DNA from: Pyrobaculum sp.
GTDB taxonomy: Archaea > Thermoproteota > Thermoprotei > Thermoproteales > Thermoproteaceae
DNA length: 11,252 nucleotides
Direction of reading: 5' to 3'
NCBI GenBank assembly: GCA_022759345.1
Contig: JAEMPK010000124.1
Coordinates: 1,672-12,923, forward strand
Translations under genes and position numbers: made by a program
Notes under the pieces: model-generated
Told to the model about the DNA's origin: nothing
The model's input: only the letters and a program-made list of their open reading frames with translations
Databases searched by the model: none
In this document: positions 1 to 5,465 of the stretch, in pieces
How the letters are laid out: every line of letters starts with the position of its first letter
Position numbering within the stretch: position 1 is the stretch's first letter

Positions 1-245
1 CTTTTTCTGCCGGGCTTCGCCACCACTCTTAACGTATACGTGTCTGAGCCGTCTTTTATAAAATGCATAACTTCGCCGTCGCGTACCCACTTGACGCCAT
101 TTATTTCACGGTGTCTAAACACGTCGGAGGCCATAGGCATGATGATTATCCTCCAGGTGGGTGGCGCCTTGAGGACCACGAAGTTGTAAAGGCCTAAAAG
201 CCTGTTGCCGACTGCTATGGCGTGCCAGCTGTAGTCAGTGGACAT
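1..245 (-). CDS. Unrecognised protein, N-terminal part, fifth gene of the ATPase operon (runs off left edge)
   Basis: An open frame begins at ATG 245 and stays open for 81 codons to the window edge, so the C-terminus is not visible. It starts inside the last codons of the preceding 86-aa gene (11-base overlap, other frame), which implies translational coupling. Third codon positions are mostly C or G, like the neighbouring genes, which supports real coding. The protein begins MSTDYSWHAIAVGNRLLGLY, has a short hydrophobic stretch around residues 32-38 (WRIIIMP), and then a mixed polar, strand-like segment (residues 52-80) with no cysteine. There is no obvious signal peptide and no motif I can name. 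An alternative in-frame TTG lies four codons upstream. Its place in the operon suggests it works with the two ATPases and the small proteins. Function unknown. Confidence 0.7.
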   Translation of the reverse strand, partial: MSTDYSWHAIAVGNRLLGLYNFVVLKAPPTWRIIIMPMASDVFRHREINGVKWVRDGEVMHFIKDGSDTYTLRVVAKPGRK

Positions 246-495
246 GATGTTCCCCAAGGAGATCGAATATGTCGTGTTCTTTAACTGCCTCTTTTCTGAT
301 CTCCGACAGCGACGGATAGACGTAGGGAAGGAGCCTTAATGAGTAGTATGTGGATAGCAATGGTAGTCCTAGGAAGTCCCCGAATATGAGGAGCTCCACC
401 AGAAGCCGTGTCTGTCTATGGATTTTGTTTATTTCTCTGTATAGGTCTAGGAAGAGTAGGCCAAAGAGAAAATCTTTGAGAGGTTTAAGATTCAT
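235..495 (-). CDS. Small protein B (86 aa), paralogue of the 82-aa operon protein
   Basis: This 86-residue protein is related to the small protein encoded at 2470-2718. Both share a core of the form GDxLGxPxL, then two residues, then YYSLRLLPYV, one residue and P (residues 39-61 here); about half of the last 43 residues match by hand alignment, and the N-termini are nearly the same length. Residues 5-19 (PLKDFLFGLLFLDLY) and 31-50 are hydrophobic and could be amphipathic or membrane-associated helices. The C-terminus is charged and ends in a His-rich tail (GEHHVH). It has no cysteine. The start ATG overlaps the stop of the upstream ATPase gene as ATGA (492-495), and its own end overlaps the next gene by 11 bases. 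I do not recognise the family; a partner, adaptor or membrane-docking role for the ATPases is inference from the operon. Confidence 0.85.
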   Translation of the reverse strand: MNLKPLKDFLFGLLFLDLYREINKIHRQTRLLVELLIFGDFLGLPLLSTYYSLRLLPYVYPSLSEIRKEAVKEHDIFDLLGEHHVH

Positions 496-1472
496 GAAAC
501 GAGTAACGTCGCTAACGTCCTAAGCCTTTCAAGCCCTACTATGTCTTCGGGGAATTGTTTCACCACCGCCAGTATGTTTGGAGAGAAGGCTTTTCTTATT
601 AGTTCTAGGTTTCTCTGTTGTTCTTCGTATTTGCTCTTTAAGAAACCTGTGGCGTCGCGCTCAGCCTCCTCGGGGGGTATCACCATGTTGACCACGACGC
701 CTCCGTAAGGTATCTCGTAGGCTCTGACCATTTCTATAAATCTCTGGACTACGGAGATTGAGAGCATTGTGGGTATAGTCACAAATATGAATCTGGTCAG
801 ATCTGGATTCGTAAGTATAGATCTGACTTTCACATATCTATTGTAGAGATCTTGCAACTCCATTAAGACGGGGTCTTTCTCGATTTGTTCTTTGATCTTC
901 TCCTTACGGAACGACAACTGCTCTTTTAGGGTTAATGTCTCGATTCTCATCTTAATGGTGCGTTGAAGCCATGCACCGTATAGTTTAGAGAGCCCTATCA
1001 GCCTTATTGCATTGGCCACGGCTGCCATGTCGAAGACTATGCGGTCGTAGTTCTCTCCCTCCTTTAGCACCACGTCCATCATCTTGTCGAACGCGGCGGC
1101 TTCGTGAAAGGCCGGGTTTGTCGTGGCTATGTCGATCAACGGTTGGATGTCCACGGAGACTTCCGCCATTTTCAACATTTCTTTCAGCAAGTTGGTTATC
1201 CTCGTCTTATACTTCTCTACAATGTCGTCGTATTGAACCTCTAGGGCCCAGAGGTTCTTCACGCCTGAAATCTGCTTCACCACGCCGCCGGAGAGGTCTT
1301 GGCCGAATACAGAGGTGAGGCTGTGTACAGGGTTGAAGCTTGCCAGAAGCGTCCGTTTGCCCATGTTCTCGGCTAAATACAACGCAGTGGCGGCCGCGAT
1401 CACGGTCTTGCCTACTCCGCCTTTCCCGCCAAAGAATATGTACTTTACGTTTTGGGACAGCAACTGCTTCAT
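492..1472 (-). CDS. ArsA/Get3-type P-loop ATPase with degenerate switch motifs (326 aa)
   Basis: Member of the ArsA/Get3 branch of SIMIBI P-loop NTPases, which dimerise and couple ATP binding to conformational change. The deviant Walker A is intact (GGKGGVGKT, residues 15-23, signature Lys17, P-loop Lys22). The family's nucleotide-base loop is recognisable (VVVNMVIPPE, 259-268), followed by an EEQQRNL segment aligned with the part of Get3 after its zinc CxxC. Two sites are abnormal. Switch I, normally a DPxHSL-like motif, reads NPVHSL with Asn47 in place of Asp. Switch II, normally D-x-x-P-x-GH-x-x-R, reads DMAAVANAIR (148-157) and lacks the Gly-His. There is no cysteine at all. It may bind ATP but hydrolyse it poorly and may pair with the complete paralogue encoded just upstream. 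Start and stop overlap both neighbours by 4 bases, and a GAGGAG ribosome-binding site precedes the start. Substrate unknown; arsenite transport is unlikely. Confidence 0.88.
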   Translation of the reverse strand: MKQLLSQNVKYIFFGGKGGVGKTVIAAATALYLAENMGKRTLLASFNPVHSLTSVFGQDLSGGVVKQISGVKNLWALEVQYDDIVEKYKTRITNLLKEMLKMAEVSVDIQPLIDIATTNPAFHEAAAFDKMMDVVLKEGENYDRIVFDMAAVANAIRLIGLSKLYGAWLQRTIKMRIETLTLKEQLSFRKEKIKEQIEKDPVLMELQDLYNRYVKVRSILTNPDLTRFIFVTIPTMLSISVVQRFIEMVRAYEIPYGGVVVNMVIPPEEAERDATGFLKSKYEEQQRNLELIRKAFSPNILAVVKQFPEDIVGLERLRTLATLLVS

Positions 1473-2473
1473 AGGTACTCCTCGATCTTCTTACTGGGAG
1501 ACCACAGTTCTTCAGCCACAAGCTTGAGCGTCTCCATGCCCTTGGGTTCTCTATTGAGCATCGGCACCACCGCTATTATATACTTGCCGAATTTCTCCAC
1601 TATCTCGGCGATATACTTCTTCTGCTCTTCTACTCTCCGTCTTAGATACGCCGGCGCATCTGCCCTCTTGGCAAGGTCGGGAGGATAAACCTGGTTGACC
1701 ACTATGCCCGTCAACTTAAGCCCAAGTGAGTTAAACATTTCTAAGGCCCTCTCGGTGTCGAGTATAGTCATCTTCTCGGGGGTCATGACCATCATAAACG
1801 CAGTGGTCTTGGTGTTAAGCAGAATATCTCTAAACTTAAGGATGCGGCCTCTTATGTATTCAAGCTCGTTGAGTATTTCGTCCTCGTAGGTGAGCTTCTG
1901 CCGCTTCATCGAAGCCGCCACCCGGCCGTATTCGTAGGCCTGCCGCCTAAGCTCGGTGATTTTCTCGACCCATTTACTGATCACATCTGCTATCGCTATC
2001 ATCCTGATGCCGTGGCCGAAGGGCGGCATGTCGAAGACGTAGTAGTCGTACTTCCCCTCCGACACGACGTCGACCATGGCGTCGTAGACCGCGCTTTCGT
2101 ACATGGCGGGCTCCGCCGCCGCGCTGTCTATATACTCCTCAATGTCTTTAGGCAGGGAATCCAGCCTATACATGTCTATAATCTTCTTCTTTATGGCATT
2201 CACGTACTCGTTGATCTTCTTGTCTGCATCTATCTCCATCACGTAGAGGTTCTCCGCAAGCTTCACCTCACCCTTACCGAATACGTTCTGCTCAAACACG
2301 TCGCTTAACGAGGCTTGGGGGTCTGTGCTGAAGACCAGAGTTTTTTTGCCCATCGACGACAGCTTTGTAGAAGTGGCTGCAGAAAGTGTCGTCTTGCCCA
2401 GGCCTCCTTTGCCGGCATAGATAAACACCTTAAGCGAGGGGTTTTCCTCCAGAAGGCCCTTAAGCCCCTTCAT
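1469..2473 (-). CDS. ArsA/Get3-type P-loop ATPase with complete catalytic motifs (334 aa)
   Basis: The deviant Walker A is GKGGLGKTT (residues 21-29; signature Lys22, P-loop Lys27). Switch I is TDPQASLSDVF with Asp51, the position equivalent to Get3 Asp57 or ArsA Asp45. Switch II is FDMPPFGHGIR (147-157), matching the family DTAPTGH pattern. A MTPEKMTILDTERAL segment (230-244) and the base-contacting loop VVNQVYPPD (258-266) are clear Get3-family landmarks. Where Get3 then has its zinc CxxC, this protein has RADAPA, and it contains no cysteine, so neither zinc dimer bridging nor ArsA metalloid binding is possible. Residues of about 85-140 and 163-222 are the expected helical client-binding region. 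It overlaps the upstream small gene and the downstream ATPase gene by ATGA junctions. Probably the hydrolytically active half of a two-ATPase complex; client unknown. Annotation as an arsenical pump ATPase would be misleading. Confidence 0.9.
   Translation of the reverse strand: MKGLKGLLEENPSLKVFIYAGKGGLGKTTLSAATSTKLSSMGKKTLVFSTDPQASLSDVFEQNVFGKGEVKLAENLYVMEIDADKKINEYVNAIKKKIIDMYRLDSLPKDIEEYIDSAAAEPAMYESAVYDAMVDVVSEGKYDYYVFDMPPFGHGIRMIAIADVISKWVEKITELRRQAYEYGRVAASMKRQKLTYEDEILNELEYIRGRILKFRDILLNTKTTAFMMVMTPEKMTILDTERALEMFNSLGLKLTGIVVNQVYPPDLAKRADAPAYLRRRVEEQKKYIAEIVEKFGKYIIAVVPMLNREPKGMETLKLVAEELWSPSKKIEEYL
1478..1483 (-). promoter_or_regulatory. Ribosome-binding site for the second ATPase gene
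   Basis: On the minus strand GAGGAG ends 5 bases before ATG 1472, inside the 3' end of the upstream ATPase gene. It is a fair match to the archaeal Shine-Dalgarno core, at normal spacing. It supports the chosen start and suggests that this operon-internal gene is translated by an SD mechanism, unlike the leaderless first genes. Confidence 0.55.
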
Positions 2474-2718
2474 GTCACCAGGTCTGTGAAGTCTCTCTCC
2501 CTCAACATGTAACGCTTCCAGTTTTGGATATTTGGAAACACATACGGCAAAAGCCTCAAGGAGTAATACGGCGGAAGTATGGGAACGCCCAACATGTCGC
2601 CTACCGTAATTATCATAAACAAGTTATCAATCTGGGCCTTAACCTTCAATATAGCAGTAGATTGACCATGCACCGTCAGACCCTCTACTACCTCCCTTAT
2701 TCTATCTAATATACCCAT
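2470..2718 (-). CDS. Small protein A (82 aa), first gene of the ATPase operon
   Basis: An in-frame upstream ATG at 2766 would give 98 aa but would start inside the cstA coding end. ATG 2718 is preferred because a TATA-like element lies about 24 bases before it and because the 82-aa form aligns in register with the 86-aa paralogue. The N-terminus (MGILDRIREVVEGL) is an amphipathic helix candidate. Residues 33-50 are hydrophobic, and the shared core runs from Gly40-Asp41 through YYSLRLLPYV to Pro62. The C-terminus is charged. There is no cysteine. The stop overlaps the start of the first ATPase gene as ATGA. I do not recognise the family. Being duplicated around an ATPase pair, it is most simply an ATPase partner or membrane adaptor (inference). 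Confidence 0.85.
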   Translation of the reverse strand: MGILDRIREVVEGLTVHGQSTAILKVKAQIDNLFMIITVGDMLGVPILPPYYSLRLLPYVFPNIQNWKRYMLRERDFTDLVT

Positions 2719-2731
2719 AGAAAAAGAAATG
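2719..2731 (-). terminator. Candidate T-rich terminator of cstA
   Basis: Shortly after the cstA stop, the transcribed strand carries a T-rich run (TTTCTTTTTCT) following a run of C. Archaeal transcription often ends at such tracts without a hairpin. The run lies directly before the start codon of the next gene, so it could equally be part of that gene's initiator region. Confidence 0.35.
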
Positions 2732-2735
2732 TGGG

Positions 2736-2748
2736 GGTTTTTATTGTT
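2736..2748 (-). promoter_or_regulatory. TATA-like element for the small-protein/ATPase operon
   Basis: Minus-strand ACAATAAAAACCC overlaps the cstA stop codon, centred about 24 bases before ATG 2718. This fits a leaderless transcript starting at the ATG. The match to a canonical TTTATATA box is modest, so read-through from cstA remains possible. Confidence 0.45.
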
Positions 2749-4504
2749 TTTGTCTATACCTTGCAACGCCGGCGAATAGATAGTAAGTCATTACTGCGCC
2801 AAGTACCAACAGCAACGCTCCAAAAGCCGCCGACAAGAAGTTCGATATCTGCACCACGGCGCCGCCGTAGAGCTTCGCGACTGCTGCCTGGACTCCTATA
2901 GGTTTGTTTTGCAAAGCGTAGAGGAGGTAGACGTAGGTCTCCCAAGCCAACGCCGCCAGTGTAGTTATTGCCATGAAGACGCCTGGTATCAAAGTGTACC
3001 AACTAGGCTTCTTTATACTGGCGAGGTAAATCGCAATTAACAAAAGCGCGAGACCAGCCAACAGCTGGTTTGTACCTCCGAAGAAGACCCAGAGGTTAGT
3101 CCAGCTACCTACGAACGCCAAGAAGCCGGCGACGATCAGTAAAACGATCGGCGAGATATATTTATTCCCCAGGGGGCTGTCCTCAAACAACTCGGCCATT
3201 ATGAGTCTAAAGACCCTCACGAAGAGCATAGAGGTGATGAGCCCCATGACTGTCACAAAGATGCCGTATAGGATGTTCATGTATATTGGAGGCACTTGAA
3301 GCATTTTAGTGGTAAGTAGAGATGCGCCTTGCACGTAGGCGGCGGCGCCCGCAGGCGGCTGGGAGAGCACCATTACTGCGGCAATAGAAGAGAGCGCCAC
3401 GGCGCCTTCAGTAAACATAGCGCCTCCGCCGACGGGAAGAGCGTCTGTTTCGTACTCTAGCTGCTTAGAGGTGAGTCCTGACGAAACTAAGCTATGCCAA
3501 CCGGAGATGGCGCCGCAGGCTATAGTAACGAAAAGGATCGGCCATACAGGACCTCCTTGCGGGTTAGCCATGGGATCGACGTATAAGTTCTTCACCGCCT
3601 GTTGCTGGATGGTAAGACCCGTGATTGGAGTCACCAAGGCCGCCAGAAGAACTAAGACAAGCGCTATGATGGAGGGGAGGTAGCCCACGTAGACCGTAGG
3701 TAGGAGGAATTTGGGCATGGGGGTGGTGGCTGCTATGTAGTACAGGATTGAAAGAACTAGAAGCCAAAACGCCACGGTGAAGGTGCCGGGGTATGTGAGC
3801 TTGGGGTCGAAGCCGTATTGCGTGAAGAAGCCGGGGCTGTCTAGGAAGTTTGTGGTGGGCCATTGAGCCGCCGGAATTAACGCCACCGTGAAGTAACCCA
3901 CTAGCACTATAAGAAGCGCTACCAGCGTAGCCAATAGGACGTCCATCCGCATTCTGAATATAAGCTGGCCGAATATTACGCCTCCAAAGAGGACGAAAAG
4001 AGTTGCGGTGAAGGTGCCCGGCACTCTGTTCAACACGTCGATGATGACCCATTCAAAGACGGCGGTGATTATGATAAGGTAGAAGATTAAGTACACCAAG
4101 AGTATCTTCCGGGCGCGGTCTCCCAGCAACTTATAGGTTATGGGGCCCATGGACCTCCCCTCGTTTCTCACCGACATCATCATGGCTGAATAGTCCTGCG
4201 CCCAGCCGATGAACATGTTGCCGAAGATCACCCACAGCAACGCAGGTAGCCAGCCGAAGAACAAGACCGCCGTGAGCGGCCCCACTATTGGGCCCAAGGC
4301 AGCCACCGACTTGAACTGGTAGCCGAAGAGGACGTATTTAGACACCGGGAAGTACTCAACACCGTCGAAGTACAGCCTCGACGGGGTGGGTCTGTTGGGG
4401 TCTGTTTCCCAAATCTTTTTGTCTACCCACCTCGCGTAGAATCTATATGTTAGAAAATACAGCACCAGCCCTAACAATATATAGGGAGCTGGGGTATTTA
4501 GCAT
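2741..4504 (-). CDS. cstA: CstA-family transporter (carbon starvation protein A), 587 aa
   Basis: Polytopic inner-membrane protein of the CstA/BtsT family, whose bacterial members import peptides or pyruvate. Family landmarks are VLFGYQFKSVAALGPIVGP (58-76), a QD pair at 103-104, NEGRSMG (114-120), TIACGAISGWHSLVSSGLTS (327-346) and TNQLLAGLALLLIAIYL (478-494), with many hydrophobic segments across the length. It is shorter than the roughly 700-residue E. coli protein, mainly at the ends. By eye the TAVDAGTR-type segment of E. coli CstA is replaced by SMLFVRVFR around 425-433. An in-frame TTG at 4522 would add six residues but lies within or next to the TATA box, so ATG 4504, about 23 bases downstream of the box, is chosen. 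It stands between an unknown membrane protein and the ATPase operon, each with its own promoter. The substrate is likely a small carboxylate or peptide (family inference). Confidence 0.92.
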   Translation of the reverse strand: MLNTPAPYILLGLVLYFLTYRFYARWVDKKIWETDPNRPTPSRLYFDGVEYFPVSKYVLFGYQFKSVAALGPIVGPLTAVLFFGWLPALLWVIFGNMFIGWAQDYSAMMMSVRNEGRSMGPITYKLLGDRARKILLVYLIFYLIIITAVFEWVIIDVLNRVPGTFTATLFVLFGGVIFGQLIFRMRMDVLLATLVALLIVLVGYFTVALIPAAQWPTTNFLDSPGFFTQYGFDPKLTYPGTFTVAFWLLVLSILYYIAATTPMPKFLLPTVYVGYLPSIIALVLVLLAALVTPITGLTIQQQAVKNLYVDPMANPQGGPVWPILFVTIACGAISGWHSLVSSGLTSKQLEYETDALPVGGGAMFTEGAVALSSIAAVMVLSQPPAGAAAYVQGASLLTTKMLQVPPIYMNILYGIFVTVMGLITSMLFVRVFRLIMAELFEDSPLGNKYISPIVLLIVAGFLAFVGSWTNLWVFFGGTNQLLAGLALLLIAIYLASIKKPSWYTLIPGVFMAITTLAALAWETYVYLLYALQNKPIGVQAAVAKLYGGAVVQISNFLSAAFGALLLVLGAVMTYYLFAGVARYRQKQ

Positions 4505-4522
4505 ATAGTCAATACCGCTCAA

Positions 4523-4531
4523 CTATATAAG
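4523..4531 (-). promoter_or_regulatory. TATA box of cstA
   Basis: Minus-strand CTTATATAG is centred about 23 bases upstream of ATG 4504, predicting transcription from the start codon or 1-2 bases away. It decides the start: the alternative TTG at 4522 lies too close to the box to be in the transcript. Confidence 0.65.
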
Positions 4532-4570
4532 TGTTGGGTTTGCCAAAGGACGAGATCTTATCGGTATAAA

Positions 4571-5101
4571 TTAGCCATTTGACGAAAAAAGTTTCGCAAA
4601 TCCAAGCGCGGCGGAGAGGGCCTTTCTGCAGTCGGTGCCCGGCATGATTAACTGCACAGATCTTCCGGATACCGTAATTCTCCAGATCCCCCTCTCAGCG
4701 GCGTAGCTCAGTATCTTCTCCAAGACGTTCTTAGGAGTTGAGTGGTTTACTACGTAGTAGTCGCCTATTTTTCTGCCTCTCCCAGACCTCGACGCGTCGG
4801 CTACTCCGATATCTATTGGTAGCATTAACCTAGTCGCCACGTAGGGGCGGCGGCCAGCCGCAAACGCGGCTAGTAGGTTCACTGGGTTGTCCCATGGAAG
4901 TCTGTTGATGAACATCTCTATTTTGTCGTTGTTGCATAGAAGTGAGATGAAAAGCGAGTTAGGTCCTCCTATCCATCTCTCCACAGCACATCCACAGCCC
5001 TTTACCACAGACTTATTGAATCTATGCGCAACGACGTGGGAAACGGCGTACCAAAAGCCAATTATCAATATGAATATAATTAACGCGTCCAGTGGCGACA
5101 T
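4571..5101 (-). CDS. Membrane-anchored protein of unknown function (176 aa), divergent from rpoH
   Basis: The protein has one N-terminal hydrophobic segment (residues 6-23, LIIFILIIGFWYAV core) followed by a basic stretch (HRFNK), which suggests a single membrane anchor with the remaining roughly 150 residues cytoplasmic by the positive-inside rule. The soluble part starts with a Cys-Gly-Cys pair (36-38) and has further cysteines at 56 and 158; a metal site or disulfide is possible but unproven. I recognise no enzyme motif. ATG 5101 is chosen because a TATA-like box lies about 24 bases upstream, a leaderless arrangement. It shares a 95-base divergent spacer with rpoH that contains a palindrome. 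The following gene, cstA, has its own promoter 40 bases downstream of this stop. Confidence 0.8.
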   Translation of the reverse strand: MSPLDALIIFILIIGFWYAVSHVVAHRFNKSVVKGCGCAVERWIGGPNSLFISLLCNNDKIEMFINRLPWDNPVNLLAAFAAGRRPYVATRLMLPIDIGVADASRSGRGRKIGDYYVVNHSTPKNVLEKILSYAAERGIWRITVSGRSVQLIMPGTDCRKALSAALGFAKLFSSNG

Positions 5102-5120
5102 GTCTGAGACTATTTCAGGG

Positions 5121-5129
5121 TAAATATTT
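5121..5129 (-). promoter_or_regulatory. TATA box of the 176-aa gene
   Basis: Minus-strand AAATATTTA is centred about 24 bases before ATG 5101, predicting a leaderless mRNA. It is one half of a divergent promoter pair with rpoH. Confidence 0.55.
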
Positions 5130-5139
5130 GTTCTCTAAC

Positions 5140-5157
5140 CGCCTCAGGTCTGAGGCG
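5140..5157. repeat. Perfect palindrome between divergent promoters (candidate operator)
   Basis: CGCCTCAG, two bases, CTGAGGCG: 8-bp arms without mismatch. The centre (5148.5) is 47.5 bases from the start codon at 5101 and 48.5 from that at 5197, just outside the expected BRE of both promoters. If, as predicted, both transcripts are leaderless, the site is not transcribed, so a protein-binding DNA site is likelier than an RNA hairpin. Confidence 0.6.
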
Positions 5158-5167
5158 ACAAGCCAAA

Positions 5168-5178
5168 TGTTTATATAC
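5168..5178 (+). promoter_or_regulatory. TATA box of rpoH
   Basis: TGTTTATATAC is a strong archaeal box A, centred about 24 bases before GTG 5197. It supports that GTG over longer in-frame starts at 5185 and 5092, the latter lying upstream of the promoter. Confidence 0.7.
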
Positions 5179-5196
5179 TGTTCGGTGTGTTTAGGC

Positions 5197-5424
5197 GTGT
5201 CCCGGGTTTCTCTCGGCGTAAAGGAGGTGGTGGTTATCCCCAAGGAGGAGGCGAAAGAATTGCTTAAGCGGCTTAGGACGAGACCTTGGCAACTGCCTTG
5301 GATAAGATCCAGCGACCCGCTGGCGCAATCCGCCGGAGCTAAGCCAGGCGACGTCCTTAAGATAGTGAGGGAGTCGCCCACAGCGGGGGAGGCTGTTGTA
5401 TATCGTCTAGTGGTGCCGGGGTAG
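5197..5424 (+). CDS. rpoH: DNA-directed RNA polymerase subunit H (Rpo5), 75 aa
   Basis: Archaeal homologue of the C-terminal assembly domain of eukaryotic Rpb5, placed at the lower jaw of RNA polymerase where downstream DNA enters. The family core is clear: KEEAKELLKRL (17-27), RPWQLPWIRSSDP (29-41) and AKPGDVLKIVRES (48-60), ending in a short hydrophobic strand (VVYRLVVPG). The frame can be extended upstream to 5092 (110 aa), but that start lies before the promoter. GTG 5197 sits about 24 bases after the TATA box and gives a length near the family norm of 75-85. A nearby in-frame GTG at 5185 is the only serious alternative. It is followed by rpoB after 41 bases, the standard archaeal order. 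Confidence 0.95.
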   Translation: MSRVSLGVKEVVVIPKEEAKELLKRLRTRPWQLPWIRSSDPLAQSAGAKPGDVLKIVRESPTAGEAVVYRLVVPG

Positions 5425-5431
5425 GCTGGAG

Positions 5432-5445
5432 CTTAAATTTTTATA
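5432..5445 (+). promoter_or_regulatory. TATA box of rpoB
   Basis: CTTAAATTTTTATA lies in the 41-base rpoH-rpoB spacer, its TTTTTATA part centred about 25 bases before ATG 5466. This suggests an extra leaderless promoter for rpoB in addition to any read-through from rpoH. Confidence 0.6.
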
Positions 5446-5465
5446 CTGTACACTGTAGTGGGGCG

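Noticed and set aside
1007..1318. Plus-strand open frame opposite the second ATPase gene
   Set aside because: An Arg/Pro/Ser-rich, shadow-type translation against a confident P-loop ATPase gene.
2470..2718. Small protein A as a YbdD-type partner of CstA
   Set aside because: It has neither the C-terminal Cys pair nor the other features I know of YbdD, and it is clearly paralogous to the second small protein instead.
4041..4047. C-box-like ATGATGA, considered as part of a C/D box sRNA
   Set aside because: No D or D' box (CTGA) at suitable distance and it lies inside cstA on the antisense strand.
3564..4052. Alternative-frame open stretch of 162 codons inside cstA
   Set aside because: The translation is rich in His, Ser, Pro and Arg without any domain, while the cstA frame is a clear transporter.
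5092..5196. Longer 110-aa start for rpoH
   Set aside because: The extension spans the palindrome, the TATA box and part of the divergent gene's start, and its residues do not resemble the family.
5222..5229. Perfect Shine-Dalgarno-like AGGAGGTG inside rpoH
   Set aside because: Starting at the GTG codons directly after it would remove conserved N-terminal residues and leave no proper spacing; it encodes Lys-Glu-Val in frame.
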